From NCBI GenBank assembly GCA_030068145.1, contig JAPJBO010001004.1, positions 1-64,000 of the forward strand: 64,000 nt of DNA. Reading direction: 5' to 3'. Each line of letters begins with the position of its first letter. Positions within the stretch are counted from its first letter, which is position 1. Positions 10,556-21,230 of this stretch are shown here, in pieces. Origin of the DNA: Diplonema papillatum. Taxonomy: Eukaryota; Euglenozoa; Diplonemea; Diplonemida; Diplonemidae. The position numbers were made by a program, and so were the translations under genes. The notes under the pieces are model-generated. The model saw only the letters and a program-made list of their open reading frames with translations. It had not been told where the DNA came from and did no database searches.

Positions 10556-11140
10556 GCACGGCTTCTGCAGTTCAGGGGCAAGTTGAAACGGAACGTAGTT
10601 GCAGCAGTAGTTTGAACTTGATATGCAGCAACAATCTGTGAGACTGCACAAGCCGCTACCTCTTTGCACGCGTTGTGCCATGCTTCGGTCGCTTCTTGCC
10701 CCGCGTACTGTTTGTCTCCGGTGCGCTTCACGTCCGCTGTGCAGTTTGACGAGCTCAAGGAATCACCAGATGATCCAGCGCACTTCCTTTTCTCCCTCGC
10801 GGGTTGTCCCCGCGGCCGGGATCTCGATTCCCCGATGTTCCTTGCCTTCGCCACCTTTGACGGCTGCTGCGGCCTCGGCTTCTGCGGCGCTTCCACCGGC
10901 TTGCTCGTCGTCGCGTCCGCGCTTTCGCGGGCAGGCGCCGTCCGTCCCTAACGCACGTTCACCGTTCGTCGGTGGTCCCGCGGTCGACCCGCTTGCTCCG
11001 ACACGCGCCCGATCCGTTGGTTGCGGGCCCTGGGGCCGCGGCTTCGGCTCCGGCACCCCGTTGGCCGTCAGGCCCTCGCTTCACCGCTGGCCGTGCTCCG
11101 TGGTGCCCTCGCTTGCAGCGCTGCCTGGGGATGCTGTTTC
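10556..11140 (-). pseudogene. Basic-protein repeat gene, minus-strand copy
   Basis: Read on the minus strand, the order is EPKPRPQGPQPTDR, NGERALGTDGAC, RKRGRDDEQAGGSA, an alanine-rich stretch, then EGEKEVRWIIW, matching the plus-strand family at 3.1-4.0 kb. The sequence after the last motif (reverse complement of about 10560-10740) matches the 3' flank of those copies, including a GTTTGAACTTG-type element. Only the middle part is open; the tail is in other frames. The 82-bp unit is present once. It is a diverged copy of the same multicopy gene, broken and probably non-functional. Family unknown. Confidence 0.5.
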
Positions 11141-11278
11141 CTTCGGTTGCACCGAAATATTTTTTAGCGTTATTTGACCCCCCCAATTATTCGCCGACGA
11201 AGTTGGGTCAAAAAGACTTTTCTTAATTGCCCAAATCAAATAGTTGTCAGGTACAATTATTCGCCCCCCCCTTTAATT

Positions 11279-11942
11279 GTATTTATAACTAGTGAGCTTG
11301 TTCTATTGCCGTGATTGGAAGAATGTTGAGCTGGGCTAAAGCAGGAACGGGATACCAGGTAAAATCTGGGACCAGTTCAACATTATTCCGGTTGCGGTAG
11401 ACAACAAGTGCCACTTGGTATATCACTTGCTGGGGACCGGACTGTGAGAAGCTAGGGGCATAAAAGTGGATGCTGAACCAAGCGGCCCTCGACGGAACTG
11501 TGGACGCAGTGCGGTTTGGGGTCCTGTGACTCCTCTCCAAAGGACAGGGTCAGGGGACGGATAGAGCGGCGGGGAAATATTAATGCTTGATGCTTAGACA
11601 GAACGCTGCCTCTCATGCATGATTGATGTTGGCATCGAATCTTCTTCGGAGAAGATGTTGTATAGAAATGGGATGCAAATTATGAGCTCGTCACTCGCAC
11701 AACCGCGGCTGATACAAAACTGATGATGATGATGGGAAGAGAGAGTTGTTTTCGTTGAACGCAGTGCCTGACCGTTTTCACGCAAAGCTGGATTCAGGAC
11801 GCAGGTGAAAACGCCACGGGTTGCGGCGACGAGCTTCTCATTTCCTCCCACATTTCGTGTTGGGTATAATAAGAAAAACGGTGCAGGGTGTGAACAGCTC
11901 CTATAGCAGGGTATGAAACCTGGGGGGACAGACCCCCTGTAT
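11279..11942. other. Unassigned spacer
   Basis: Contains the short motif TTCAACATTATTCCGGTTGC. A long minus-strand open frame covers 11594-12274 but crosses a dispersed repeat, so it is not supported as a gene. Confidence 0.4.
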
Positions 11943-12225
11943 TCTTTTTTTAGAGTTATAGTTCGCTTGAGAATCCGGGCGACCTTCGTCGAATGGGTTC
12001 TTTTAAAGCTAATACGTACTGGGTGGGTTTGGGGGGGGGCACGCATGGCTTCTTTCGTGTACACTTTACTTGCTCGCTTAGGCGAGTCAGGTTCGAAACA
12101 ATTTGTGACCGACACCAGGATAGGTGAGTGCTCTTGGGCTCCCCACGTCTTACAAGTTGAGCAGGAGTTGCCCTGTAAACCGTACCGGTCCATTGTTCGC
12201 ACCATGACTCTACGTAGAGAAGAGT
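11943..12225 (+). repeat. TTTTTTAGAGT / GACCGACACC composite repeat, copy 1
   Basis: Begins TTTTTTTAGAGTTATAGTTC, continues CTTGAGAATCCGGGCGACC, then GTGACCGACACCAGG, CTTGGGCTCCCCACG and ACAAGTTGAGCAG, ending near CGTACCGGTCC. A fuller copy is at 35331-35612; partial ones lie at 24312-24520 and 35930-36025. Confidence 0.65.
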
Positions 12226-12419
12226 GTAGAACAGCTTTTTGAGAGGACACGACCCCGCGGGGATCTGACAACAAACGAATAGAGTTCGAGGGGAAACTCT
12301 AAGAGTGGGAGAGGAAGGGGCCGCTCTCTATGCTGCAGGCCCGGGCTAACGTCGCACGCCCTGTGGATTTGACTGACAGCCGACAATGCACAGCTCGAAT
12401 CCAGGCAATCAGCTGTTCG

Positions 12420-14340
12420 CAACGTCAGCAGCACTTCGAGTGGCCAGAGCCAATGCCACGCGACTTGTGCAGACTTGAGGCTGAGCTCAGTTCCTCCACT
12501 TCAGCCGACCGCTGTTCACGGGATCAGCAGCACTTCGAGTGACCAGAGCTAATGTCGCATGACCAGCGGACTTGACTGACAGCCGACAATTTGTAGCTCG
12601 AATTCAGCCAACCAGCTGCTAGCGGCAGCAGCACTTCGAGTGACCAGAGCTAATGTCACATGACCAGTGGACTTTGACTGACAGCCGACAATTTGTAGCT
12701 CGGATTCAGCCAACCAGCTGTTAGCGACGCCAGCAGCACTTCGAGTGACCAGAGCTAATGTCGCATGACCAGTGGACTTTGACTGACAGCCGTTATTTGT
12801 AGCTCGAATTCAGCCAACCAGCTGTTAGCGGCAGCACTTCGAGTGACCAGAGCTAACGTCGCATGACCAGTGGATTTTGACTGACAGCCGACAATTTGTA
12901 GCTCGGATTCAGCCAACCAGCTGTTGGCGGCAGCAGCACTTCGAGTGACCAGAGCTAATGTCGCATGACCAGTGGACTTGACTGACAGCCGACAATTTGT
13001 AGCTCGAATTCAGCCAACCAGCTGGTAGCGGCAGCAGCACTTCGAGTGACCAGAGCCGATGCCACGTAAATTGTGCAGACTTGAGGCTGAGCTGCTGTTC
13101 CAGTCGGTGATCTGTTGTTCTGCTTCAGTCAACGGCTGTGTACACTGGGTCAGCAGCACTTCTAGCGACCAGTGCAGATGTCGCATGACCACTGTACTTG
13201 ACAAACAGTCGACAATTCATAGCTCGAATCCAGCCAATCGTAACGTCGGCAGCACTTCGAGTGAACGTCACGTGACTTGTGCAGACTTGAGGCTGAGCCG
13301 CCGTTCCAGTCGATGAGGCGTTGTTCTGCTTCGGCCAACCGCTGTTCACGGTGGGTCACCAGCACTTCTAGCGACCACTTGACAAACAGTCGACAATTCA
13401 TAGCTCGAATTCAGCCAATCGCAACGTCAGCAGCACTTCGAGCGAACGTCACGTGACTTGTGCAGACTTGAGGCTGAGCTGCCGTTCCCAGTCGATGAGA
13501 CATTGTGCTTCAGCCAACCGCTGTTCACGATGGGTCAGCAGCACTTCTAGCGACCAGAGCCAATGTCGCGTGACCAGTGTTCTTGAAAAACAGTCGACAA
13601 TTCATAGCTCGAAACCAGCCAATCGCAATGTCAGCAGCACTTCGAGTGAATGTCACGTGACTTGTGCAGACTTGAGGCTCAGCTGCCGTTCCCAGTCGAT
13701 GAGGCGTTGTTCTGCTTCAGCCAACCGCTGTTCACGGTGGGGAAGCAGCACTTCTAGCGACCAGAGCCAATGTCGCGTGACCAGTGTTCTTGAAAAACAG
13801 TCGACAATTCATAGCTCGAAACCAGCCAATCGCAACGTCAGCAGCACTTCGAGTGAATGTCACGTGACTTGTGCAGACTTGAGGCTCAGCTGCCGTTCCC
13901 AGTCGATGAGGCGCTGTTCTGCTTCAGCCAACCGCTGTTCACGGTGGGGAAGCAGCACTTCTAGCAACCGAGCCAATGTCGCATGACCAGTGTACTTGAA
14001 AAACAGTCGACAATTCATTGCTCGAATTCAGCCAATCGCAACGTCAGCAGCACTTCGAGCGAACGTCACATGACTTGTGCAGACTTGAGGCTGAGCTGCT
14101 GTTCCGCAGTCGATGAGACATTGTGCTTCAGCCAACTGCTGTTCACGATGGGTCAGCAGCGCTTCTAGCGACCAGTGCCAATGTCGCATGACCAGTGTAC
14201 TACTTGAAAAACAGTCGACAATTCATAGCTCGAATCCAGCCAATCGCAACGTCAGCAGCACTTCGAGTGAATGTCACGTGACTTGTGCAGACTTGAGGCT
14301 CAGCTGCCGTTCCCAGTCGATGAGGCGTTGTTCTGCTTCA
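12420..14340. repeat. 101-bp and 207-bp arrays built from the end of the coiled-coil gene
   Basis: From 12525 to about 13050 the period is 101 bp (six units, CAGCAGCACTTCGAGTGACC). From about 13050 to 14340 longer units follow, 207 bp where regular (CACTTCTAGC at 13541, 13748 and 13955). On the minus strand each long unit encodes HREQRLAEAEQRLIDW, the last exon-like part of the ORF at 14271-14843, followed by non-coding sequence. 207 is 69 codons, but stops prevent one long frame. The units are extra copies of the 3' end of that gene. Confidence 0.8.
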
Positions 14341-14843
14341 GCCAGCCGCTGTTCGCGGTGGGTCACCAGCACCTCGCGCCGGCTGAGCTTGGCCTCCTTG
14401 TCCGCCAAGGTGACGTTCAACGAGTGGACGAACTGTGCGAGCTGCAGGACGTGGGCGTGGTCTGTAGAAAGCGGACCTAACAGGACTCGCGGCGATGAAG
14501 AGCCCTGCCTGCCGGGAGGGCACGAGGTCATCATGCGGGCAATGGGGCTGGGAGACGGGCTGCTGGCAGCGCTGCAGGGGGCTGCGAAGGTCTTCGGGCT
14601 CCGTTGATGCAAGGGTGCCTTCTTGCTCAGGGGGCTCATGCACTCTCCGGAAGGCGAGTCTGCCAGGGCGCGGGGGTCTGCGTCTTTGGACAGAGGCGGG
14701 CGCTGACTGCGGAAGCTGTCGCGCAAAGACGGGTCATGTGTAGCCATCAGGCTGAGCCGGTGCGAATCGAACTTTCGCCGCGCAGCGACAGGTGAACCCG
14801 GCTGCCTCGGAGGCATGCATCGTTCGGACATTGTGTATGCCAC
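14271..14843 (-). CDS. Hypothetical protein with C-terminal coiled coil
   Basis: A minus-strand open frame of about 190 codons. Residues 1-125 are Ser/Pro/Arg-rich and probably disordered. From about residue 128 a heptad-like helix follows (VLQLAQFVHSLNVTLADKEA, then REQRLAEAEQRLIDWERQLS) with regular L, A and E spacing, as in coiled coils. The stop after KSAQVT recurs in the downstream array units, which supports a real 3' end. The start is uncertain: the first ATG of the frame is used here, but an upstream exon is possible. It is one of the few frames in the window without a visible break. No family is recognised, so the function is unknown; coiled coils usually mediate protein-protein contacts. 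Confidence 0.45.
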
Positions 14844-15773
14844 GAACTTCTTCGCGACGACTCAGGACACTGGACTTGAAGAACAAAATGCTTTCTCCGG
14901 ATGGCCACGGGGAAACAACCTTTGCACACAAAAGTGCTAGTTCTCGTTGGAATGGGATTTGATCTTCCTAAGATCGTCGATCTTGTACTCTAAAAAAAAA
15001 AAAAAAAAAAAGGACAGACGAAACAGAACCGAAAAAGAAGGGGGGAAAAAAAGCGAGCGAATCCTTTCGTCAAGTTTGCTTGAAGTTCTTTTAGCTGATA
15101 TTAGCAAGTGTGCTCTCTAACCGAGGCCAGTTTGCTGCTGCTTTCAGCAAGAGGAAAAGGGGGAAAAACGCCGCCGGGCGAATGGTTCTGACGCTTGCTG
15201 CCGTTCAGGGGTTTTCCGACCACCTGATCGTACGTAACGTGGCTTTAGCTCAACGTGAGGGTGTGTGTGTGGGTGCGTGTGTGTAGAAAGAACTTCTCTT
15301 TTGGAGTGTATTCGAACGCGTGTGCGCTCTTTTGTTTCACGCAGGCGGGAAGTTTAAGGGGAGGAGTCGCGGAGGCAGACTTCTGCACGGAGGGATTGGA
15401 AAAAGAAAAGAGCCCCCGAACACTTATTTTCGCCGACAGGTGGGCTAGTGTGACTTGCTGCGGGGGGGGGGGGGGGGAGAAATAGTGTGAAGCAACCCTT
15501 CTGGGAAAACGCACAGTTTTGCACGATACGCGGTGCCTGCAGTACCGATAGCCGCTGCGACTCACTCTCTCTCCCCTGCTGTCTCTTTCGAAGTGCCAAA
15601 CCTCACGAGACTTGACAATTCTTGGAGCCCCCCCCCCCCCCCCCCCCCCAGAAAATGGGGAGCCGGGGAAAAGGAGTCGGCTGCGGCAGAAAGCGATTCT
15701 CACTCTCGTTCGGTGATGGATTGCCGTATTTTTCTCCTCTGTTTTTTTTCCTCCCCCCCCCTTGTCTTCGTCC
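14844..15773. other. Spacer with A-run, G-run and C-run
   Basis: Poly-A at 14991-15012, poly-G at 15461-15477 and poly-C at 15630-15650. No gene recognised. Confidence 0.5.
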
Positions 15774-15965
15774 TTTAGAGTTAAGATTTTAGAGTGCAAG
15801 TTCACACAAGCTCACAGGGATCCGGGGTGTATAGTCTCGGGTGACCATTGTGTGTCGTAAGAGTGGTGGTTACACGAGGTAAGAGGATCGGTGGGTGCCT
15901 TGGTTGTTGGTCATTGGTGGTTGCGGCCATTATCCACATACCTTACTTACGGTAGGCCCTCCTCA
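15774..15965 (+). repeat. TAGAGTT short repeat plus 110-bp duplicated block
   Basis: 15774-15850 is a member of the TAGAGTGCAAGTTC / GTCTCGGGTGACC family. 15854-15965 (GTCGTAAGAGTGGTGG ... ACTTACGGTAGGCCCTCCTC) is nearly identical to 36317-36426, which also follows a member of that family, so the two belong to one element. Confidence 0.7.
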
Positions 15966-16234
15966 GTATGAATTGCGTGTACTTTGTGCGTCAAGCCGTG
16001 CATTTGTGTTGGGTATGCGAATTCCGGTGCTCAGAGAACACAGACCCTGGCGCTGCAACATCCAGACCATCCCGTTTCTCTCGCTGCCTGTCATGACCAG
16101 GTGCTTGTCTCATGCCTCGTACTCTTCACCTGCTGCGTGTGGATGCTGGTTGCTGGTTCAGCACAGTCGCATTGGACTAGCTGGGCTGGAAGGCAAAGTG
16201 ACGCTGGCGATGGCCTGCGGCGTTTGCCTTGCAT

Positions 16235-16980
16235 CAAACCCCCCGCATCGTCTCCTAGATATCCTGTCATTTGACCTTCGCAACCGTATTCTGAGGCCGA
16301 AACCTTCGCAACCCGTATTCTGAGGCCGAAACGGTGTCCAAATCCATCCGGCTAAGCTTCTTCTGTGCATAAAACCCCCGGTTCACTGGGTTGGCTACAC
16401 AGGTTGCATACCCACATGCGCCAGAATATTTCTGCCCAAACCCCCCGCATCGTCTCCTAGGAATATTCTGTCATTTGACCTTCGCAACCCGTATTCTGAG
16501 GCTGAAACGGTGTCCAAATCCGGGTCCGGCCAAGGTTCTTCTGCGCATAACACCCCCGGTTCTCTGGGTTGGCTACAGGTCGCGTACCCACACGCGCCAG
16601 AATATTTCTGCCCCAACCCGTATTCTGAGGCTGAAACGGTGTCCAAATCCGGATCTGGCCAAAGTTCTTCTGTGCATAACACCCCCGGTTCTCTGGGCTG
16701 GCTACACAGGTCGCATACCCCACATGCGCCAGAATATTTCTGCCCAAACCCCCCGCATCGTCTCCTAGGAACATCCTGTCAATTGACCTTCGCAACCCGT
16801 ATTGTACTGAGGCTGAAACGGTGTCCAAATCCATCCGGTTACGCTTCTTCTGTGCATAAACCCCCGGTTCACTGGGTTGGCTATACAGGTCGCATACCCC
16901 ACATGCGCCAGAATACTTCTGCTCGAACCTCCTGCATCGTCTCCTCGGAACAGCCTGTTCATCCTGTAGGCTGAATCGAC
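16235..16980. repeat. About 170-190-bp tandem repeat
   Basis: Four to five units, each with CCCCGCATCGTCTCCTAG, TTCGCAACCCGTATTCTGAG, GAAACGGTGTCCAAATCC and TGCGCCAGAATATTTCTGCC. Units vary by deletion of inner parts. A single diverged unit is at 47080-47300. Confidence 0.85.
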
Positions 16981-17029
16981 CCGGTTCCATCTGACTTTCA
17001 GTGGACACCCCCTTGGGTATCCACTGAAG

Positions 17030-17228
17030 GTGGTGACCAGGCCGCCTATAACTAGCACGAGCTAGTTATATAACCAGCACTGCTAGTTATGTGCTAGTTG
17101 CTACCACCTGGTCCAGACAAAAATATCGGGGAGTATCGGGGAGTTTCGGGGAGTTTCGGGGAGTTTCGGGGAGTTTCGGGGAGTTTCGGGGAAATACGGG
17201 GAGTTTCGGTGGTGTGGTCGGTGGGCCA
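17030..17228. repeat. CTAGTTAT palindromes and TTTCGGGGAG minisatellite
   Basis: 17044-17100 has overlapping copies of CTAGTTAT and its inverse. 17125-17210 is a 10-bp TTTCGGGGAG array of about eight units. The same 10-mer array is at 21695-21780. A GTGGTGTGGTCGGT stretch at 17210 borders the two-gene element. Confidence 0.8.
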
Positions 17229-17961
17229 GTTCCCCGTAGTTCCCCCGTAGTTCAACATGGGGGGGGGGGGTGTCTTTTTTTCTTTTTTCGTTTCTTGTTT
17301 TTTCGCTGAGTGCTTCAGGGATGCAGCCTTGGGTCCGGGAGAGCATTTCTAAGCTACTTTGCACTTTTTCGTCACAAAATACGGACAATTTCGGGTACTT
17401 CGAGCGTACCAAGATCAAAGACTCCAGGAGACAAGCCACCTGGTCCAGGCCAAAATCGGTGAATTTCGGGGGGTAATTTCTTTGTGGCGACCACTTTCTG
17501 CAGTCGGCCCTGGGCGGAAGAGCTACAACCCAACTTGCGCAGAGCGGCCATGTGCTATGCGTGCCCCGAAGAGGAAGGAATAGGATGAGAAGGAAGGACA
17601 GACTGGGAGTCACGGTTTGACAGGTAGTGACAGGATCAGCTGCGGTAAGGAGAGCAGGAAATGTTCTATCGGAAGCCCCGCGCCGGCCGGGTTTCGAAGC
17701 GATCACGGGACCGGAGACAGAGGCCCCGCGCCGGCCGGGTTTCGAAGCGATCGCGGGACCGGAGACCTTCGCGGCGGTCGGAGGAGAGAGATGGTTCCGG
17801 GCGCTGCAGTATTGGTTGGATGGGATGTGCTGGTCGGTGGCGGGTGACGTCTCAAAACCCGCAGACGTCTCGAAACCTCGCCGTCGACTTTGAAGTGTGG
17901 ACCAAACTGGATCTTCCGGGCAGTGTCGTAGCGACGACGGATGGGACACCGTTGAGCATGC

Positions 17962-18372
17962 GTGCGAGGTACTCTCAAAACTTTTAAAAACCGTCGGGGA
18001 TGCGCTGGAGCGAACGGTGACGGACCGCTTCTGCCAGGCAGGAAGCTGGAGAAGATGGGGTCGCTGAGAACGGTGGGAGCCCCGCCGTGCCTCACGGGGT
18101 ACGAGATGAGGCCGATCTTCCGTGGTGGTACGGAGACGATGGAAGTGCTCGAGACACAGCTGACGACGGCACGAGTTCAGCGGCGAGGCGTGAGGGATGG
18201 ATCTTTTCCTGACGTACGGAGGTGGAAGGGCGGAGCGTGCGGCGAGATGGGCGATGTTCAACGCTACGGAACACGAAAGTGGAGTGAGCGGGTGTGCCAC
18301 GAGCACTAGAAGTGCGGCGTGTGAAAGCGCCGGTGCAGCAACCGATGAACCTGGACGAGCAATCGAAGAAGA
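17962..18372 (+). pseudogene. Gene 1 of the two-gene element, copy A (broken)
   Basis: Conserved points shared with the copy at 19.8-20.5 kb are GTETMEVLETQL (about 18129) and, in another frame, MDLFLTYGG (about 18197), followed by a degraded CxxH segment with stops (about 18294) and the tail NLDEQSKKKRGTKRA ending at a stop near 18372. The same tail occurs on the minus strand near 63655-63700. At least two frame changes separate these parts, so this copy is broken. The protein appears to combine an unknown N-terminal domain, a Cys/His patch and a Lys/Arg-rich tail that could direct it to the nucleus or bind nucleic acid. Family unknown. Confidence 0.4.
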
Positions 18373-18639
18373 AGCGAGGCACCAAACGCGCCTGAGCGCG
18401 ACGATCAAGTCGAGCTAAAGAGGCGAAAGCATGGTCACGTACGAAGAGATAACCGCGACACCGCAAATCGCCACAGATGATTTGTATTCTAACCCAAACT
18501 ATCAGAGGCGGTCGCGGTCGAGACGGCAACCCGAGCGAGGAGTAAGGTTGATAACCAGAATGACTGTCATAATGGCCATGCTGAAGGCAAGGTTGCGTTG
18601 CAGGAGGAGAAACTGGTGCTTGGCCGAGGATAAGATGGC

Positions 18640-19500
18640 TATGGCGGCACGGGCAGAACAGAGCGCACGCCTTCGCAGTCCCAGGACCTCCGCCCACTTG
18701 CATACAGCCGTCGATTGGCCTTTCCCAAGAGGACGAGTTGGAATGCAGGTACCATCTCCGGAGAGCTTCCGGTTTCTCCCAGAGTAGAGGAGCTGATGCA
18801 AACGCCACCTGATTGCGGATCACCTTCTTGCCCAAACCCAAGAGGGATTGGAGTGTCGGAATGGCGCGCAAGGAGAGGCTCTGGCTTGTTTGCTTCTTTC
18901 GCTGGCGAGAGGAAGACTTCGGACACGGCAAAGCCTTGGGCTTTTCGGGCTCTGCATCCTTCTGTTCCAGAGATCTTGCCCACAACAAAATTAGCCTTGA
19001 ATGGCATGCTTCGGGTGAGGGCATGCAGTTTATCAAGAAGTAACTTCTTATCAGCTCCCTTCCATGCAGACACAAGTTGGACTCAAGCACATCCTTTCGT
19101 CTATCACCGGACTCTTGATTGTGTGCTGCCAAATTTATCTGTGGGCTGTCCAAGATATCCTGCAGATCTCCATCGGTCAGGCCTCTGCCATCCGTCACGA
19201 TAACGCGTTATTTTCAAGGACCAGTACAAGCACGCAATGGTAGCAACTGAAGCTTTTCCTTCAGTCCTCTTGGGGAACGTTGAAGGGAGCCCGGTAGCGA
19301 GCTTTACTTAGCTTCCTGTAAGCGTGAGCCAACCGACTTCTGCGAGTCCTACGATAGCGTTCGAGTCTACATTCCAACGAATCCTCCATGCCACGGCGAC
19401 ACGAAGCACCACCCCCCCCCACCCCGAAGGCTCCATTTTTCAAAAGGCTTGGCCCTTCTGTGGAAAGCCCAAGCAAGAGGAACCGTCTTGCTCACTCCAA
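18640..19500 (-). pseudogene. Gene 2 of the two-gene element, copy A (rearranged)
   Basis: On the minus strand this has RLERYRRTRRSRLAHAY and a stop after the QED residues (about 19263), then DGRGLTDGDLQDILDSPQ, SNLCLHGRE and KKLLLDKLHALTRSM, in changing frames. The same motifs occur in the same order at 62.6-63.1 kb, so they are real. From 18928 down to 18757 the sequence is inverted relative to the 63.1-63.3 kb copy, flanked by GGAATGCAG and CTGCATCC. A frame remains open through the inversion but encodes unrelated residues there. No known domain; the conserved parts are helical and basic. The copy is non-functional as far as can be judged. Confidence 0.45.
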
Positions 19501-19620
19501 AGCTTCCGGTTTGGCGCCGGTGCGTGGCGCTTGAAAAAAATCACTACAAAAAAAAAAGACACCCCAAGGTCAGTTCCCCGTAGTTCCCCCGTAGTTCCCC
19601 CTGGCTATACCGACCACACC

Positions 19621-20518
19621 ATTCGGGGTATTTCCTTTGTGGCGACCACTTTCCCTGCAGCCGGCCTTGGCGAAGGCGGGGAGGGGGCTACGCTATTATG
19701 GCCCTACCTTGCGCAGAGCGGTCCCGTGTTTGGCTATGCCCCGAAGACGAAGATAGAGGCTGAGAAGGACAGACTGGGAGGTACAGGTTGGCACGGTTTG
19801 ACACAGGTAGCGACAGGATCCGCTGCGGCAAGGAGAGCAGGAACTGTTCCACCAGAGGTCGTGCGGGTACAGAGACAATGCTCGTGCTCGAGTCGCAGCT
19901 GGGGACGAACAGGCACGCCTTCAATGATGAGGTCTGGGGGATGGACGTATTTTCCACGTATGGGCGGACGTGCTGGTGGGACGCCTTCGAAGACGGCACC
20001 TCCGGCAAGAAGGGGCAGAAGAGGGTAAATTTAGTGGGCGGCGGAGACCCAGTGCGACGAGAGAGTGTGCACGAGACATCACAAAGCGAAATGCGAAGAG
20101 TGCAAGCATCGGCAAGCGTCGGTAGCGCGCTGCTGCCGAGGCACACCACGCGACACGGGACGGCCTCGCCGTGAAGTAATGCGAGAAGCACAGGATGACG
20201 CAGTGCGAGACGTGCAAGACGATCGCGGAATGCTGCACACCGCGGATGCCTGCCTGCAGCACGATATGCCGATGTGCGGAGTCGGCGGCAAAGAGACGGA
20301 AGCGCGGGCCTTCGCCCCTGGGCGACACCGAAGTCGAGACGCAGGCTGCGATCATCGGCCCAAAGCGCCACAAGGGAAGCGGTGGATGCCGGCGCCAATA
20401 CCGCCATCGAGAACGCCGAAGACAAGGCGACGACACTAGGACGGCCGCTGCAACGAAGCGGCGGCGTAAGGACTCGCCATCATCGAAGACACTCCGCGGC
20501 GGGCAGAGGTCAAGATAA
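19621..20518 (+). pseudogene. Gene 1 of the two-gene element, second copy, with CxxHx4CxxC motifs
   Basis: Follows the divergent edge at 19600 and repeats the 5' sequence of copy A (TTTGTGGCGACCACTTT). It encodes GTETMLVLESQL and MDVFSTYG (frame of 19788-20174). In the next frame comes CTRHHKAKCEECK (about 20065), and in the third frame CEKHRMTQCETCK (about 20183), each fitting C-x2-H-x4-C-x2-C, a spacing suited to zinc binding. The tail is basic (AAKRRKRGPS, KRRRKDSPSS) and stops at about 20516. Two frameshifts break it. Cys/His repeats of similar spacing occur in many algal and protist proteins, but I cannot assign a named family. Confidence 0.45.
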
Positions 20519-21230
20519 GGTACCAGTGACGAAGAGAGGTAGCACGAAGAGGTAGTCACGAAAGAGAGCAGATGCAGATTATCGCCACAGGCTCTTTGCA
20601 TGCTAACCCTAACCACCAGGACCAGGGGCAGCTACGGTCGAAGACGGCAATTCGAGCGAGGAGTAAGGTTGATAACCAAAATGAGAGGCACGATGGCCAT
20701 CCGAAAGCAGGGTTGCAGGATGATGCTTGGCCAAGGATACGGTTGCTATGGCGACTGGGACAGAGAGATAACGCAAGATAGAGAGTCCTCCTTATGGGGT
20801 GGTCACACCTTCGCAGTCCCAGGGCCTCCACCCACCTGCATACGGTCGTCGACTGACCATTCCCGAGACGAGTTGGAATGCGGGTACCATCTTTCCGGAG
20901 ATTTCCGGTTCCTCCCGTACTCTACAACTCCCCACATAAGTGAACGTGGACTCCGAAGTGGACACTCCTTTCAACCGGGTGCACGAATTCAGAATTCCGG
21001 GATGGGTTGACCCACTGTTTCCGATGCGGCTTCCAATCATCGAAGGCTAAACTCGGGTGCAGGAGCGGTGCTCGTCGTTCGGGACCAGATGGGGGACGAC
21101 TGGGTCTGCCCGGTTTACACGTGACTGCTGCAGCGTGGGCAGAAGTGGGAAGGTCATCGGGAGATGGCGGGCGCGAATACTTTTTGCCCAAACCAAAACC
21201 CAAGAGGGGATTGGAGAGTTTGACATAAGA
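20519..21230 (+). repeat. 3' part of a second two-gene element copy (decayed)
   Basis: 20560-20930 parallels 18430-18790 (GAGGAGTAAGGTTGATAACC, GGGACTGCGAAGG in reverse, GAGTTGGAATGCGGGTACCA) and shows the same junction as copy A, TACCATCT next to CCGGAGA. 21177-21222 (TTGCCCAAACCAAAACCCAA) is a gene 2 remnant. No open gene. Confidence 0.55.

Larger units (their letters stand above)
9537..11278. mobile_element. Pair of G-run terminal repeats facing each other (MITE pair or 1.74-kb element)
   Basis: 9537 begins TTAAAGGGGGGGGGGCGAAT and 11278 ends in its inverse (ATTATTCGCCCCCCCCTTTA). Each end also has a second inner copy, TTATTTGACCCCCCCAATTA (about 9603 and 11172), so each could be a separate short MITE of 80-110 bp. 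A complete short member of this type lies at 35617-35785. The enclosed DNA includes the minus-strand basic-protein gene copy. Confidence 0.5.
17229..19620. mobile_element. Two-gene repeat element, copy A (convergent genes)
   Basis: A block of about 2.4 kb found again, in the opposite orientation, from 62385 to the window end. One edge has AGTTCCCCGTAGTTCCCCCG followed by CTATACCGACCACACC (19570-19620), which is the exact inverse of the start at 62385. The other edge has a similar GTTCCCCGTAGTTC motif at 17230. It carries gene 1 on + and gene 2 on -, pointing at each other, with a shared 3' region between them (18430-18740). It has no recognisable transposase, so whether it moves by itself is unknown. 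Confidence 0.55.

Noticed and set aside
11594..12274. 226-codon minus-strand gene
   Set aside because: It overlaps the TTTTTTAGAGT composite repeat and has no protein-like conservation in the other copies.
14755..14850. tRNA on the minus strand (GTTCGATTCGCACCGGC)
   Set aside because: The T-loop register is wrong and no acceptor or D-arm pairs; the region is inside a coding frame.
17101..18408. Longest open frame of the window (435 codons, minus)
   Set aside because: It runs antisense to gene 1 and through the TTTCGGGGAG minisatellite; the second copy of the element does not keep it open in one frame, whereas protein motifs are conserved on the + strand.
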